From an uncultured Gammaproteobacteria bacterium (GTDB taxonomy: Bacteria; Pseudomonadota; Gammaproteobacteria; Pseudomonadales; Pseudohongiellaceae): a stretch of 64,000 nt of DNA. Position numbers and translations under genes: made by a program. Below, piece by piece: positions 8,972-17,843 of the stretch. Numbering within the stretch: position 1 is the stretch's first letter; each line of letters starts with the position of its first letter. The DNA lies in NCBI GenBank assembly GCA_913060695.1, contig CAJXUA010000005.1:1-64000 (forward strand), written 5' to 3'. Below the pieces are notes generated by a model. That model was given only the letters and a program-made list of their open reading frames with translations, had not been told where the DNA came from and searched no databases.

Positions 8972-9412
8972 TTATAGTGCCTTGCCTAGGTGGCCGCGTA
9001 GTTCTAATGCGATCTCCTGTTCGAGCACACCGACATGAACTTCTATGCCAGCCTCACGCAAGCGCGCTATTCCGCGGCCATTGTTCCGTGAGTCGGGGTC
9101 TATCATGCCTACATAGACGCGCTTAATTCCTGCATTGATCAGTGCCTCGGCGCAGGAGGGGGTTCTGCCGTGAAATGAACAGGGCTCAAGGGTGATATAG
9201 GCTTCAACATCGTCGCCTATCGTCTCTAGCTGATTGATAGCCATGGCCTCTGCGTGGGGCTTGCCGGGCGGATTGGTATGTCCTTTCGCTATCACAATGC
9301 CGTCCAGAACTAGCACGCAACCAACGGGAGGGTTGTCTGCGCATTCTGCTATTGCCTTGCGCCCCTCTTCCATAGCGAGCCTCATATGTTTTTGTACTAC
9401 GGTTCCTTCCAC
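8972..9412 (-). CDS. RibD-type cytidine/deoxycytidylate deaminase-fold protein (stand-alone deaminase domain)
   Basis: PHAEAMAI ... TLEPCSFHGRTPSCAEALINAGIKRVYVGMIDPD zinc-deaminase motifs. Confidence 0.85.
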   Translation of the reverse strand: MEGTVVQKHMRLAMEEGRKAIAECADNPPVGCVLVLDGIVIAKGHTNPPGKPHAEAMAINQLETIGDDVEAYITLEPCSFHGRTPSCAEALINAGIKRVYVGMIDPDSRNNGRGIARLREAGIEVHVGVLEQEIALELRGHLGKAL

Positions 9413-9960
9413 TATGATCTGGCTCCATTCACGGTAAGCACATACTCTAGCACTGCCACTGCTTTGTCTTTCTTGTAGAAACCTGCTGGGTTCTCTCGTA
9501 CAAGCTCAAAGCCGAGATTTTCAATTACGCTTTGGCTGCGGGCGTTCCAAGTAGCATGCTCCGTTTCGATTCTTTCTGCGTTCAGTGTTTCGAAGCCGAA
9601 CTCTAACACGGCGCGGGCTGCCTCTGGCGCATAGGCTCTGCCCCAATGATCAGGGTGCACCCAGAAGCCTATGTTCCAAGTGTTAGGCTCAGCCTCCTTG
9701 TGTAAGCCCACACGGCCGATCGCGATGTTGGTGTTTTGTGTGCAAGCGGTGAAGATATAGCATTTGCCGTCACGCCAGTCGTCTCGATTGCGCTGGGTAA
9801 TTTGGGTCAGTTCATCGCGGCTGTCTGGCGGATCCCAGGTCATGCCATCGTTGAAACCCTCGAAGCGACTTGCGTCCCAAACTAGGTCGATATCGCAGAA
9901 ATCCACGGCGCGCAGCATAAGCCGTTCTGTGCGGAGAGTTATGTCTGCAGGTACATGCAT
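9412..9960 (-). CDS. GNAT family N-acetyltransferase (RimJ/RimL-like)
   Basis: LRTERLMLRAVDFCDID ... GFWVHPDHWGRAYAPEAARAVLEFGFETLNAERIE. Confidence 0.85.
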   Translation of the reverse strand: MHVPADITLRTERLMLRAVDFCDIDLVWDASRFEGFNDGMTWDPPDSRDELTQITQRNRDDWRDGKCYIFTACTQNTNIAIGRVGLHKEAEPNTWNIGFWVHPDHWGRAYAPEAARAVLEFGFETLNAERIETEHATWNARSQSVIENLGFELVRENPAGFYKKDKAVAVLEYVLTVNGARS

Positions 9961-9978
9961 GGATGTGGCGCTCTTTTT

Positions 9979-10719
9979 CTATTGTTCTCGTACTAGCCTG
10001 AAGCCGGTGTCTCGGGTCGGCCTTCTGCGTTGCTGCTGGGCGCGGAAAGTAAAGGCAATTTGTGCTGCGGGTACATCCCATGAGCCACCGCGAACTGTCC
10101 CAACTCGGCATTCTGAATCGCCGGCCTCATTCGGGCTACTGGCGATCCCGCAATCTGCCGTCCATTCCCACACATTGCCATGCATGTCATGCAATCCGAA
10201 GTTGTTTGCCGCAAAGCTACCAACAGGGGCCGCCATGTTTCCATCCCACTGACTTCCGCAATCTCTGCAGTTGGCGTGATTCTCTAGAGCCTCTGGCCCC
10301 CAGTGATACTTGAAACCAAACTCTGCGCCCGCTCGTGCGGCGTATTCCCATTCGGCATCCGTGGGGAGGCGGTATGTCTCGCCGGTCTTCTGGCTTAACC
10401 ACTCGGCAAAGGCTACCGCATCGTCCCAACTCACATCCATCACCGGTAGGGTATCTCTGCCAATACCAAGGTCGTTGCGCGGCGCTAACCCTGTTGCACG
10501 AGTGAACTCGTCGAACTGCGCGAAAGTGACTTCATACTTGCCTATATAGAAAGGTTCCAAGCATTCCTCGCGCAGGGGATTATTCTGTTGGTCTAGCAAC
10601 AAACTGCCAAGCTCTACGCAAGCCGCGGGCACTAATAGCATCTCGGGTTCGAGTTGAGCGTGGGCAGGTAGTGCTAAAACCGCGATAGTAAGGACGAATC
10701 CGTGCATTGCTTTATTCAT
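9979..10719 (-). CDS. SUMF1/formylglycine-generating-enzyme-like secreted protein
   Basis: FYIGKYEVTFAQFDEFTRATG, LPTDAEWEYAARAG, GLHDMHGNVWEWTAD, RGGSW. Confidence 0.85.
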   Translation of the reverse strand: MNKAMHGFVLTIAVLALPAHAQLEPEMLLVPAACVELGSLLLDQQNNPLREECLEPFYIGKYEVTFAQFDEFTRATGLAPRNDLGIGRDTLPVMDVSWDDAVAFAEWLSQKTGETYRLPTDAEWEYAARAGAEFGFKYHWGPEALENHANCRDCGSQWDGNMAAPVGSFAANNFGLHDMHGNVWEWTADCGIASSPNEAGDSECRVGTVRGGSWDVPAAQIAFTFRAQQQRRRPTRDTGFRLVREQ

Positions 10720-10954
10720 CGATGCTCTCCACTTCGTCGAGGATCTTTTTATTATTGCCTCGGCATGGCTTTTATTATGGCGATGACAATATCAGCTCGC
10801 TTTGTCGTTGCAGTGCCAGAGTATCCCACTATATGCGCGGAGTTTCTACGCGGTCTGAGTTGGCCGTTTATGATGCAATGTGGTAAACAAGGTCTTCACT
10901 AGGCTGGTCGCTCGCACAAGCCTAGACCAATTCTCAATCCAGAGGGCTACAACA

Positions 10955-12010
10955 ATGAATAGACGTCCTTTCGCAAACTCTCGGCAGTTCTGGGCCACCC
11001 TCAATCTCGCCATCGTATTGGCTGCGCCGACAAGCGTACTCGCACAGGATTTTCAGGCTCACCCATCCACGCAGTTGCCGGTTAATCTAGTCACTTTGGA
11101 TACTCTGAAAGTGTGGGAGCAGCAGCTGTCCAATTGGGGGCGTTGGGGGCCGGATGATCAACGTGGCACCTTGAACCTGATAACGCCTGCAAAAGCACGG
11201 CAGGCCGCGGCGTTAGTGCAAACTGGTGAGACGGTAACTCTGCAGCATTTCGTGACCCTGGAAAAGGCCCTGGACAGCCAGAGCTTCGGTCCAACCGAAC
11301 ATCGCATGAGCAGGCTAGATCCGGTGACCGGTGAGCCCACCTTTGCACTAGACGAGATCAGTTTCTCTCTACACGACGGCATGCTCTCCCACATCGATGC
11401 GTTGTGTCATTACCGCAGCGAGATCGATGGCGAGTACATCATCTTCAATGGATACCCACAGAATCTCACCGCCACGGGCTGTGAGGACCTCGCCATCGAT
11501 CGCATGGGCACCTCCTATGTTACGCGTGGGGTATTGGTTGATATTCCTCTGATGCGTGGCCTGGATTGGTTAGATCCTAGCACGCCGATCTATGTGTCGG
11601 ACTTGGAGGCTTGGGAAGAGTTCGCCGGAGTAAAGATCGGCAGTGGCGATGCACTGTTCGTGCGTACCGGGCGCTGGGCGATGCGTGACGCCGAGGGGCC
11701 TTGGCAATACGGGCAGGGCGGTGCCGGCCTACATGCCTCGGTACTGCCTTGGCTCAAGGCGCGAGACGTGGCGATCTTAGTAGGTGATGCGGTTAACGAC
11801 GTGCAACCCTCCGGAGTGACTGGGATTGGCAGGCCGATTCATCAGCTAACACAGGTCAACTTAGGCCTGCCCATCGTGGACAACGGCTATCTCGAAGATG
11901 TATCGAAGACCGCCGCGCGATTGCAACGCTGGGAGTTCTTGACGGCGATACAGATCAACCCGATCCCGGGTGGGACTGCGAGTCCGTTCAATGCATTAGC
12001 CACGTTCTAA
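10955..12010 (+). CDS. Cyclase family (kynurenine formamidase-like) secreted protein
   Basis: ORF 10880-12010; internal ATG at 10955 gives a signal peptide; NWGRWGPDDQRGTLNLITPAK, SHIDALCHY. Confidence 0.85.
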   Translation: MNRRPFANSRQFWATLNLAIVLAAPTSVLAQDFQAHPSTQLPVNLVTLDTLKVWEQQLSNWGRWGPDDQRGTLNLITPAKARQAAALVQTGETVTLQHFVTLEKALDSQSFGPTEHRMSRLDPVTGEPTFALDEISFSLHDGMLSHIDALCHYRSEIDGEYIIFNGYPQNLTATGCEDLAIDRMGTSYVTRGVLVDIPLMRGLDWLDPSTPIYVSDLEAWEEFAGVKIGSGDALFVRTGRWAMRDAEGPWQYGQGGAGLHASVLPWLKARDVAILVGDAVNDVQPSGVTGIGRPIHQLTQVNLGLPIVDNGYLEDVSKTAARLQRWEFLTAIQINPIPGGTASPFNALATF

Positions 12011-12128
12011 GATCAAACGGATCAAAGGCGGATCAAAGGCGGATCAAAGGGGTCAGAGTTACTTGAAGATCAAGTTACTCTGACCCCTTTGATCCGCGAC
12101 CCCTTTGATCCGCGCCCCCTTTGATCGA
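12011..12128. repeat. Long palindromic REP/REPIN-like element with reiterated GGATCAAAGGC arms
   Basis: GATCAAACGGATCAAAGGCGGATCAAAGGCGGATCAAAGGGGTCAGAGTTACTTGAAGATCAAGTTACTCTGACCCCTTTGATCCGCGACCCCTTTGATCCGCGCCCCCTTTGATCG; starts on the base after the TAA of the cyclase gene. Confidence 0.9.
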
Positions 12129-12145
12129 ATACAGGTAGTTAATCG

Positions 12146-12616
12146 ATGAACACACTCGCAATCCGACATTCAAGTTGGCGTATATTGGTGATCAGTTTTC
12201 TGATTTTAGGTTTTTCTAGCGCAAGCTCTAGTGTGCTTGCACAGACTTCAACCGCTCCTTATGTAGTGGACCTCGATGAGATCAATTGGGGTCCTCCCGG
12301 AGGCGGTATTGGATCGCCCTTAGGGGTGCGCACGGCACAGCAGGGTGTAGACCCGGTAACCGGCGGTATAACCTATTACGCAATGTTTCCTGCGGGCTCA
12401 CACTTCGATCTGCACTGGCATAGCTACGATGAGTTCGTAGTGGTGGTCAGCGGTGCAGTTACTCTCGAGTTGGGCGATAGCACGCAACTGGTCAAGACTG
12501 GAAGCTACATCGTAATTCCAGCCACCATGCCGCACTCTTGGGACGTTCCACTGGAGGGGGATGTCGTGATTTTAGTGCGCCGCGCCGGCCCCGCAGATTT
12601 CAATTATGTTGAATAG
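12146..12616 (+). CDS. Secreted cupin-domain protein
   Basis: FPAGSHFDLHWHSYDEFVVVVSGAVTLELGD ... IPATMPHSWDV. Confidence 0.85.
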   Translation: MNTLAIRHSSWRILVISFLILGFSSASSSVLAQTSTAPYVVDLDEINWGPPGGGIGSPLGVRTAQQGVDPVTGGITYYAMFPAGSHFDLHWHSYDEFVVVVSGAVTLELGDSTQLVKTGSYIVIPATMPHSWDVPLEGDVVILVRRAGPADFNYVE

Positions 12617-12618
12617 CT

Positions 12619-13545
12619 TCAAAATATGGAGAACTTGGTTTTAGTAGTTACCTCCTCTAACACCTTCATGCCTTTATGGGAGTTCCCGTTCTCGTTTAGT
12701 TTGGGGCTCCACACCGCGATGCAGAACTTTCCTGGATGCACCGCGACTATACCTCCACCCACACCGCTTTTACCTGGCAAGCCCACTCTGAAGGCGAATT
12801 CACCAGCCTCGTCGTAGAAGCCGCACATCTGCATGAGTGAGTTGATACGCTTGCTGCGCTGTGAATTAATAACCGTCGTCTTGGTCACCGGATTTATACC
12901 GTCAGCGGCTAGGAACAAGAAGGCTTGAACTATTTCTTTACAACTCATCTCAATGGAGCACAGATGGAAGTACAAATCCAAGACTAGGTCTGCATCGTTG
13001 TGGATATTGCCAAAATCTTTCATAAAATTAACGAGGGCTATGTTTCGAAAGCCCATTCTTTTCTCCGATTCGGCTACAGTCGAACAATAGTCGATAGTTG
13101 GAATTCCCGATGTCTCCCTGATGAACTCAAGTAATTCGACTTTTGGATCTGTTAGGCAGCTAACCAAAATATCGCAAACAACAATTGCGCCAGCATTAAT
13201 GAATGGATTTCGAGGGATGCCTTTTTCGTACTCTAGCTGCACTAATGAATTGAAAGCCGAGCCGGATGGCTCAACCCCAACCCGGGTCCAGATGTCCTTG
13301 CCCAATATCTTCAAAGCCAAGGTGAGTGACAATACCTTTGCGATACTTTGAATCGAAAATTTCTCGTCCGAATCGCCGAAGCTATAGTGAATTTGTTCCA
13401 CAGTTGTAAGATGTATTCCTAGTTTTCGTGGGTCGATTTTGCCCAGCTCCGGAATGTATGCTGCAACATCACCACGGTCATCAGCGTCGGTAAACCCCGA
13501 TACAATCTCACGAAATATTTCTTGATAATCTATAGCATCAGTCAT
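12619..13545 (-). CDS. glsA: Glutaminase
   Basis: DVAAYIPELGKIDPRKLGIHL, FSIQSIAKVLSLTLAL, NPFINAGAIV, GLPGKSGVGGGIVAVHPG. Confidence 0.92.
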   Translation of the reverse strand: MTDAIDYQEIFREIVSGFTDADDRGDVAAYIPELGKIDPRKLGIHLTTVEQIHYSFGDSDEKFSIQSIAKVLSLTLALKILGKDIWTRVGVEPSGSAFNSLVQLEYEKGIPRNPFINAGAIVVCDILVSCLTDPKVELLEFIRETSGIPTIDYCSTVAESEKRMGFRNIALVNFMKDFGNIHNDADLVLDLYFHLCSIEMSCKEIVQAFLFLAADGINPVTKTTVINSQRSKRINSLMQMCGFYDEAGEFAFRVGLPGKSGVGGGIVAVHPGKFCIAVWSPKLNENGNSHKGMKVLEEVTTKTKFSIF

Positions 13546-13599
13546 CTATTCACCGGGATGAAGTAATGTTGTTGAAGGTCAGCCCTGTTAAAAGGGGCC

Positions 13600-13685
13600 G
13601 ATCGATCAAAGGGGTCAGAGTAACTTGAAGATCAAGTTACTCTGACCCCTTTGATCGATCAAGTTACTCTGACCCCTTTGATCGG
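13600..13685. repeat. Palindromic REP/REPIN-like element
   Basis: GATCGATCAAAGGGGTCAGAGTAACTTGAAGATCAAGTTACTCTGACCCCTTTGATCGATCAAGTTACTCTGACCCCTTTGATCGG. Confidence 0.9.
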
Positions 13686-14122
13686 ACGGGAAGGTAGTGA
13701 TGTTCCACGAAGCGATTCCAGCCTTTCTTGGTTTGGGATTCTACTGCCCAGTGGAAGCCCTCGTCTGGGTCAGGCCAATAGGTTTGGCGGGCGACACCCG
13801 CAGGCATATTGGCTTGAAAGGCTAGCGCTGCTGGGTGGATGTCTTTGGCTTCCACAATCACACCTGTTGAGCGTTTACCATCGGATGTGAACGACCAGAA
13901 GCTGAGCTTCTTATCATCGTCAACGCCGAACAAAGCCAACTCGTCGTAGTGCGACTCATTGAACTGCCATGAAGCCTGCAACTCTATGTATTTTCCACCC
14001 AGAGTCTTGCTAAAGGTGCGCACCACTTTAATGGGGCCTCTAGGAGAGTCTGATTCGCTTATCCAAGACCCTAGAAGTGGTTCGAAGACAGCAAGTCGTC
14101 CGCGACCTTTTTTCCATTGCAT
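13664..14122 (-). CDS. Hypothetical DUF1579-like protein; C-terminus and stop supplied by repeat
   Basis: LGSWISESDSP...FSKTLGGKYIELQASW; last residues RSKGSE* are encoded by GATCAAAGGGGTCAGAGTAA. Confidence 0.55.
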   Translation of the reverse strand: MQWKKGRGRLAVFEPLLGSWISESDSPRGPIKVVRTFSKTLGGKYIELQASWQFNESHYDELALFGVDDDKKLSFWSFTSDGKRSTGVIVEAKDIHPAALAFQANMPAGVARQTYWPDPDEGFHWAVESQTKKGWNRFVEHHYLPVRSKGSE

Positions 14123-14188
14123 CCTTCGCCCTCCTAGAAGTTTGTTGTTTTGCGCTAAGCACTCATGATTGAAGTGAGCCGCCGAATG

Positions 14189-14968
14189 TCAGCCGGTCCT
14201 CATATACATCACAACATGAGACAGAAAGAGTCGAGAGAAACGCTCATTGAATCTGAAGCGATATTCGAGTTCTGTTTCTCCTATCTTCGTCCAATTGGCA
14301 TTGAAATACTGATTGATGTCAGCGCTTGCGTCGTCAGGGTTTTTCAAATGCTTACTCGACCATTGATAAGAACATGAAAGAACCAACACTCCGTTGACAC
14401 GTGTACGTGCCTGTAAATCTCTCACTAATTTAGAAGGTTCTCCACATTGATCTACGACGTTTAGGCAAACAGTCATGTCGAAGTCGTCGCTTGTTGTCTT
14501 CGAATCGAACACAGCGTTGATAGACTTGAAGCGGATGTGAGAACAACTGCCCACAATAGCACTTGTATCGAACTCAATGCTCGCTAATTCCTTTAAGCCT
14601 TTGATATAAGGAAAATCATATGTGCCCGATTCCATGAGGAGCTTTCTCATGTTAAGGAAAAGTCGCTCAGAGGGCTCGACAAGGGTCACTTTGCGAAGTG
14701 TTGGGGTGCGCTTAATTAGCTCATAGCAACTTCGACCGAGTGCAGGCCCAACTTCAAGAAGGTTTGTGGGCGCCAGCGATGCTTCGCTTAGACCTACATC
14801 GATAAAGTCGGCAGCCGCTAGGAAAAAAAGAGATGCAATAAATGAGTCCGGCACTTGCTTAGAGTTTGCTAGAAGCGGCTCGGTGAAACCGGACTCGCGT
14901 ACTTTGTCTAGCCACTGTGCCTCGAAGTAGGAAGCGAGCCCTCTCTCATCTAGGTAGTAGTCTTCCAT
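14189..14968 (-). CDS. SAM-dependent methyltransferase-like protein
   Basis: NLLEVGPALGRSCYELIKRTPTLRKVTLVEPSERLF motif I-like region. Confidence 0.55.
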   Translation of the reverse strand: MEDYYLDERGLASYFEAQWLDKVRESGFTEPLLANSKQVPDSFIASLFFLAAADFIDVGLSEASLAPTNLLEVGPALGRSCYELIKRTPTLRKVTLVEPSERLFLNMRKLLMESGTYDFPYIKGLKELASIEFDTSAIVGSCSHIRFKSINAVFDSKTTSDDFDMTVCLNVVDQCGEPSKLVRDLQARTRVNGVLVLSCSYQWSSKHLKNPDDASADINQYFNANWTKIGETELEYRFRFNERFSRLFLSHVVMYMRTG

Positions 14969-15037
14969 ACCATATTTCTCGACTAGGGTGAGCTGGCTAA
15001 ATCAAGTTGGACAAAATCGAATCTATCCGCTTTTTGC

Positions 15038-15514
15038 TTAAGCTTGGGGGCAGAAATAATCGGCCACGCGTGTCGAAATTTTGAGCTCATTCTTTAACTT
15101 CGGAACCAGAATAGCGATGTTTGGATAGCGTAAATCCATTGTCACTGTGCAATTGCCCGGAGTCACAATAGTAATACCAAGATAAGTTATGTTACTGCTC
15201 TCAGTTAGATACTGCACCATTATGTCGCTGTGGGAGGACTTATAGTTCATACCGCCAACGACAATATCATATGCGTCGAAATCGATCTGAGGCGCTGTGT
15301 AGCTTCCTGCGGGCCATATCGTGAGATGATCTGCACTTCCGGAGTAGAACTGCTGCCACTGCTGCTGGTTTGAGATCACCTCAGACCAAGACTCTTCGCT
15401 TTGCACTTCGAAGGGAAGCTTTAGCATCGCGTACGTAAAAACACTGTCGGCATATGCTTGCGAGACTGTGCCGCACAGTGCGATAAAAAGGCTTATGGGC
15501 TTGATAAAATTCAA
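15038..15514 (-). CDS. Hypothetical secreted protein (PrcB-like fold possible)
   Basis: 158 aa with signal peptide; IDFDAYDIVVGGMNYKSS. Confidence 0.5.
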   Translation of the reverse strand: MNFIKPISLFIALCGTVSQAYADSVFTYAMLKLPFEVQSEESWSEVISNQQQWQQFYSGSADHLTIWPAGSYTAPQIDFDAYDIVVGGMNYKSSHSDIMVQYLTESSNITYLGITIVTPGNCTVTMDLRYPNIAILVPKLKNELKISTRVADYFCPQA

Positions 15515-15757
15515 TATCCTTCTCCTATAGGGCTAGAGCCAGAGGGCTTAAGTTGCCCCGCTTTGGGGGTTTCGCTGAGCAAGGATTCTCCCGTCAATTA
15601 AAGGGCTTATCAAGTTAAATCGATACATTGCAGCTTAGGGAAGTGGGGCTGTATGTCTACTATTGCGAATCCTGCTCGTTGTTCCCTTATGCCCTGTGCT
15701 TATTCTTGATGCCTGATGTGATATAAAGTGATTATCCCTAAATAAAAAAGGTGCCTA

Positions 15758-17431
15758 ATGAGTGATTTCAAGGCGCAAACTTCGATAGAACTCCTCGGCC
15801 TGCGTGAAGTGGTCAATAGCGTTGGGGCCTATATCTTTACCAAAGATATGTTGGGACGTTACACCTATGCTAATAAGCTAGTTTGCGAACTCTTTGGGGC
15901 AAGGCTGGAAGAGATCATAGGTCGCGATGATAGCGACTTCTTCGATTTAAAAGTCTCTAACGAGCTTCGGATCAATGATCGCCGTGTTACAGAGCGCGGT
16001 GAGAAGATTGAGCTAGAAGAGAGAAATATTGTCAAACCCTCCGGTGAGACTCGTTACTATTGGACCATAAAGGCTCCTATTCGTAATTCCGGCGGCGAAA
16101 TCGTAGGGATGTGTGGCATCTCCACAGACATCACTGAGCGCAAACTCCTCGAGAAATCCCTAGCAGAACAACGCGACTTATCCAACGCCATCCTCAACAA
16201 TATAGAAGCATTGGTCTATATGAAGAGCTGGGATCGCAAGTTCATCTACGGCAATAGTGAAATGGCAAAGCTGATGGGGGTAGAGTCCAAAGATATCTCT
16301 GGAAAGTTAGATACTGAGTTGATGGATTCAGCTATCGCGGATTACTTTTGGGAGAAAGACAGCAAGGTAATTGAAGATGGTGAGAAGTTTGCGGGCGAAG
16401 AGATTTTCTATGACCAAAAGGGGAACGCCGTACACTATTGGGCGGTCAAGATACCAGTAAAACAAAGCGATGGTAGCGATGGTTTGGTAGGTTTTTCGAC
16501 CAATATTACGAAATTACGCAATGCCGAGAAAGAATTGCTAGACGTGCATGAGCGCTACGAAAGAATGATCGAGAATGTGGCCAAGGAATACTGCTTCTAT
16601 TCGCGCGATGCGCAAGGGCATATCTCCTATGTCAGTAGCTCCTTCACCAAGATGTTAGGCTGGCACCCGAGCAAAGGGGAGAAGGCGCTTCAAGAGTTAC
16701 TTACGGATAATCCGCTTAATAAAGAAGCTATAAAATTGGCTGCATTGGGCTTGAAGGGCGAGCGCCAGCTTCCGTTTCTGATCGAGTTGCATCATGAGGA
16801 CGGCAGCAAGCGCCTGTGCGAGATCAATGAAACGCCCTTGTTCGATGACGCTGGCAAAGTGTCGGGGCTCGATGGCGTTGTTCACGATGTAAGCGAACAG
16901 AAGAAGTTAGAGCAGGAGTTAGAGCGGCGTGCACACACAGATTACCTAACCGGGCTCAATAACCGCGGATATTTCATGGAATTGGCGGAGCGGGAGATGG
17001 ACCGTACCATTCGCTATAAGCATCCCATGTCTTTTTTAATGCTAGATATCGATAATTTTAAGAAGATAAACGATACCTATGGGCATAAAGCCGGCGATGA
17101 CGTATTGCAAACCCTTGCGCAGGTTTGTTCGAGGACGCTACGTTCGGTAGACATTAGCAGTCGCTTAGGCGGAGAAGAATTTGCCTTTATTCTTCCAGAG
17201 ACACCGCAGCAGTGTGCATTAGAGGTCGCAGAGCGCCTACGCCAGGCCTTGAGTGCCGCACAAGTGCCCGTTGTGGGCGGCGAAACGCTACTTTGCTTTA
17301 CAGTCTCCATTGGCCTGACTTCGCTCAATGGCGAGAAGGACAGCCTAGACGATTTAATGAGTCGTGCCGATAAGGCCCTTTATAATGCAAAGAACAGCGG
17401 CAAAGACAGAGTGTGTGTGGCGCAGCTATAA
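15758..17431 (+). CDS. PAS-PAS-PAS-GGDEF diguanylate cyclase
   Basis: Repeated PAS/PAC segments; DYLTGLNNRGYF; degenerate signature RLGGEEFAF. Confidence 0.92.
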   Translation: MSDFKAQTSIELLGLREVVNSVGAYIFTKDMLGRYTYANKLVCELFGARLEEIIGRDDSDFFDLKVSNELRINDRRVTERGEKIELEERNIVKPSGETRYYWTIKAPIRNSGGEIVGMCGISTDITERKLLEKSLAEQRDLSNAILNNIEALVYMKSWDRKFIYGNSEMAKLMGVESKDISGKLDTELMDSAIADYFWEKDSKVIEDGEKFAGEEIFYDQKGNAVHYWAVKIPVKQSDGSDGLVGFSTNITKLRNAEKELLDVHERYERMIENVAKEYCFYSRDAQGHISYVSSSFTKMLGWHPSKGEKALQELLTDNPLNKEAIKLAALGLKGERQLPFLIELHHEDGSKRLCEINETPLFDDAGKVSGLDGVVHDVSEQKKLEQELERRAHTDYLTGLNNRGYFMELAEREMDRTIRYKHPMSFLMLDIDNFKKINDTYGHKAGDDVLQTLAQVCSRTLRSVDISSRLGGEEFAFILPETPQQCALEVAERLRQALSAAQVPVVGGETLLCFTVSIGLTSLNGEKDSLDDLMSRADKALYNAKNSGKDRVCVAQL

Positions 17432-17473
17432 TTGCAGCTCGCCCAGTACGCTAACCCCGAATGAGAGAAGTAC

Positions 17474-17830
17474 ATGAATCCCCTTATCTACCATAATCCC
17501 CGCTGCAGTAAATCCCGTGCCACACTCGCCTTACTTCGCGGGGCCGGAATAGAGCCAGAGATAATCGATTACTTAAACACACCCCTGCGCAAAGAGGTGC
17601 TTCTAGACACGATTTCGGCTGCAGGTCTTAGTGTGCGTGATGTCCTGCGCAGTGGTGAGGAAGCCTACAAGCGCCTTGGGTTAGGCGAAAAGGACGTTAG
17701 CGATGATGTGCTACTAGATGCGCTTATCGCCAATCCTATTTTGCTCAATCGCCCCATAGTCGTGACAGATAAGGGGGCAAGACTGTGCCGTCCACCGGAG
17801 TTGGTATTGGAGATTTTACCTGCGGCGTGA
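17474..17830 (+). CDS. arsC: Arsenate reductase (glutaredoxin type)
   Basis: IYHNPRCSKSRATLALL ... LIANPILLNRPIVV. Confidence 0.93.
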   Translation: MNPLIYHNPRCSKSRATLALLRGAGIEPEIIDYLNTPLRKEVLLDTISAAGLSVRDVLRSGEEAYKRLGLGEKDVSDDVLLDALIANPILLNRPIVVTDKGARLCRPPELVLEILPAA

Positions 17831-17843
17831 GTAGACCCGATGA

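Noticed and set aside
8820-9038. ORF 8820-9038 (+), 72 aa
   Set aside because: Mostly translation of the palindromic repeat (SNYSDPLDQITLTPLIGF) antisense to the truncated FMN reductase.
13651-13890. ORF 13651-13890 (+), 79 aa
   Set aside because: Starts in the repeat (IDQVTLTPLIG) and runs antisense to 13664-14122.
2385-14200. Chromosomal integron cassette array (small, mostly same-strand genes of cassette-like families)
   Set aside because: No integrase gene and no attC-like GTTRRRY...RYYYAAC pairs were recognised between genes; repeats seen are REP-like instead.
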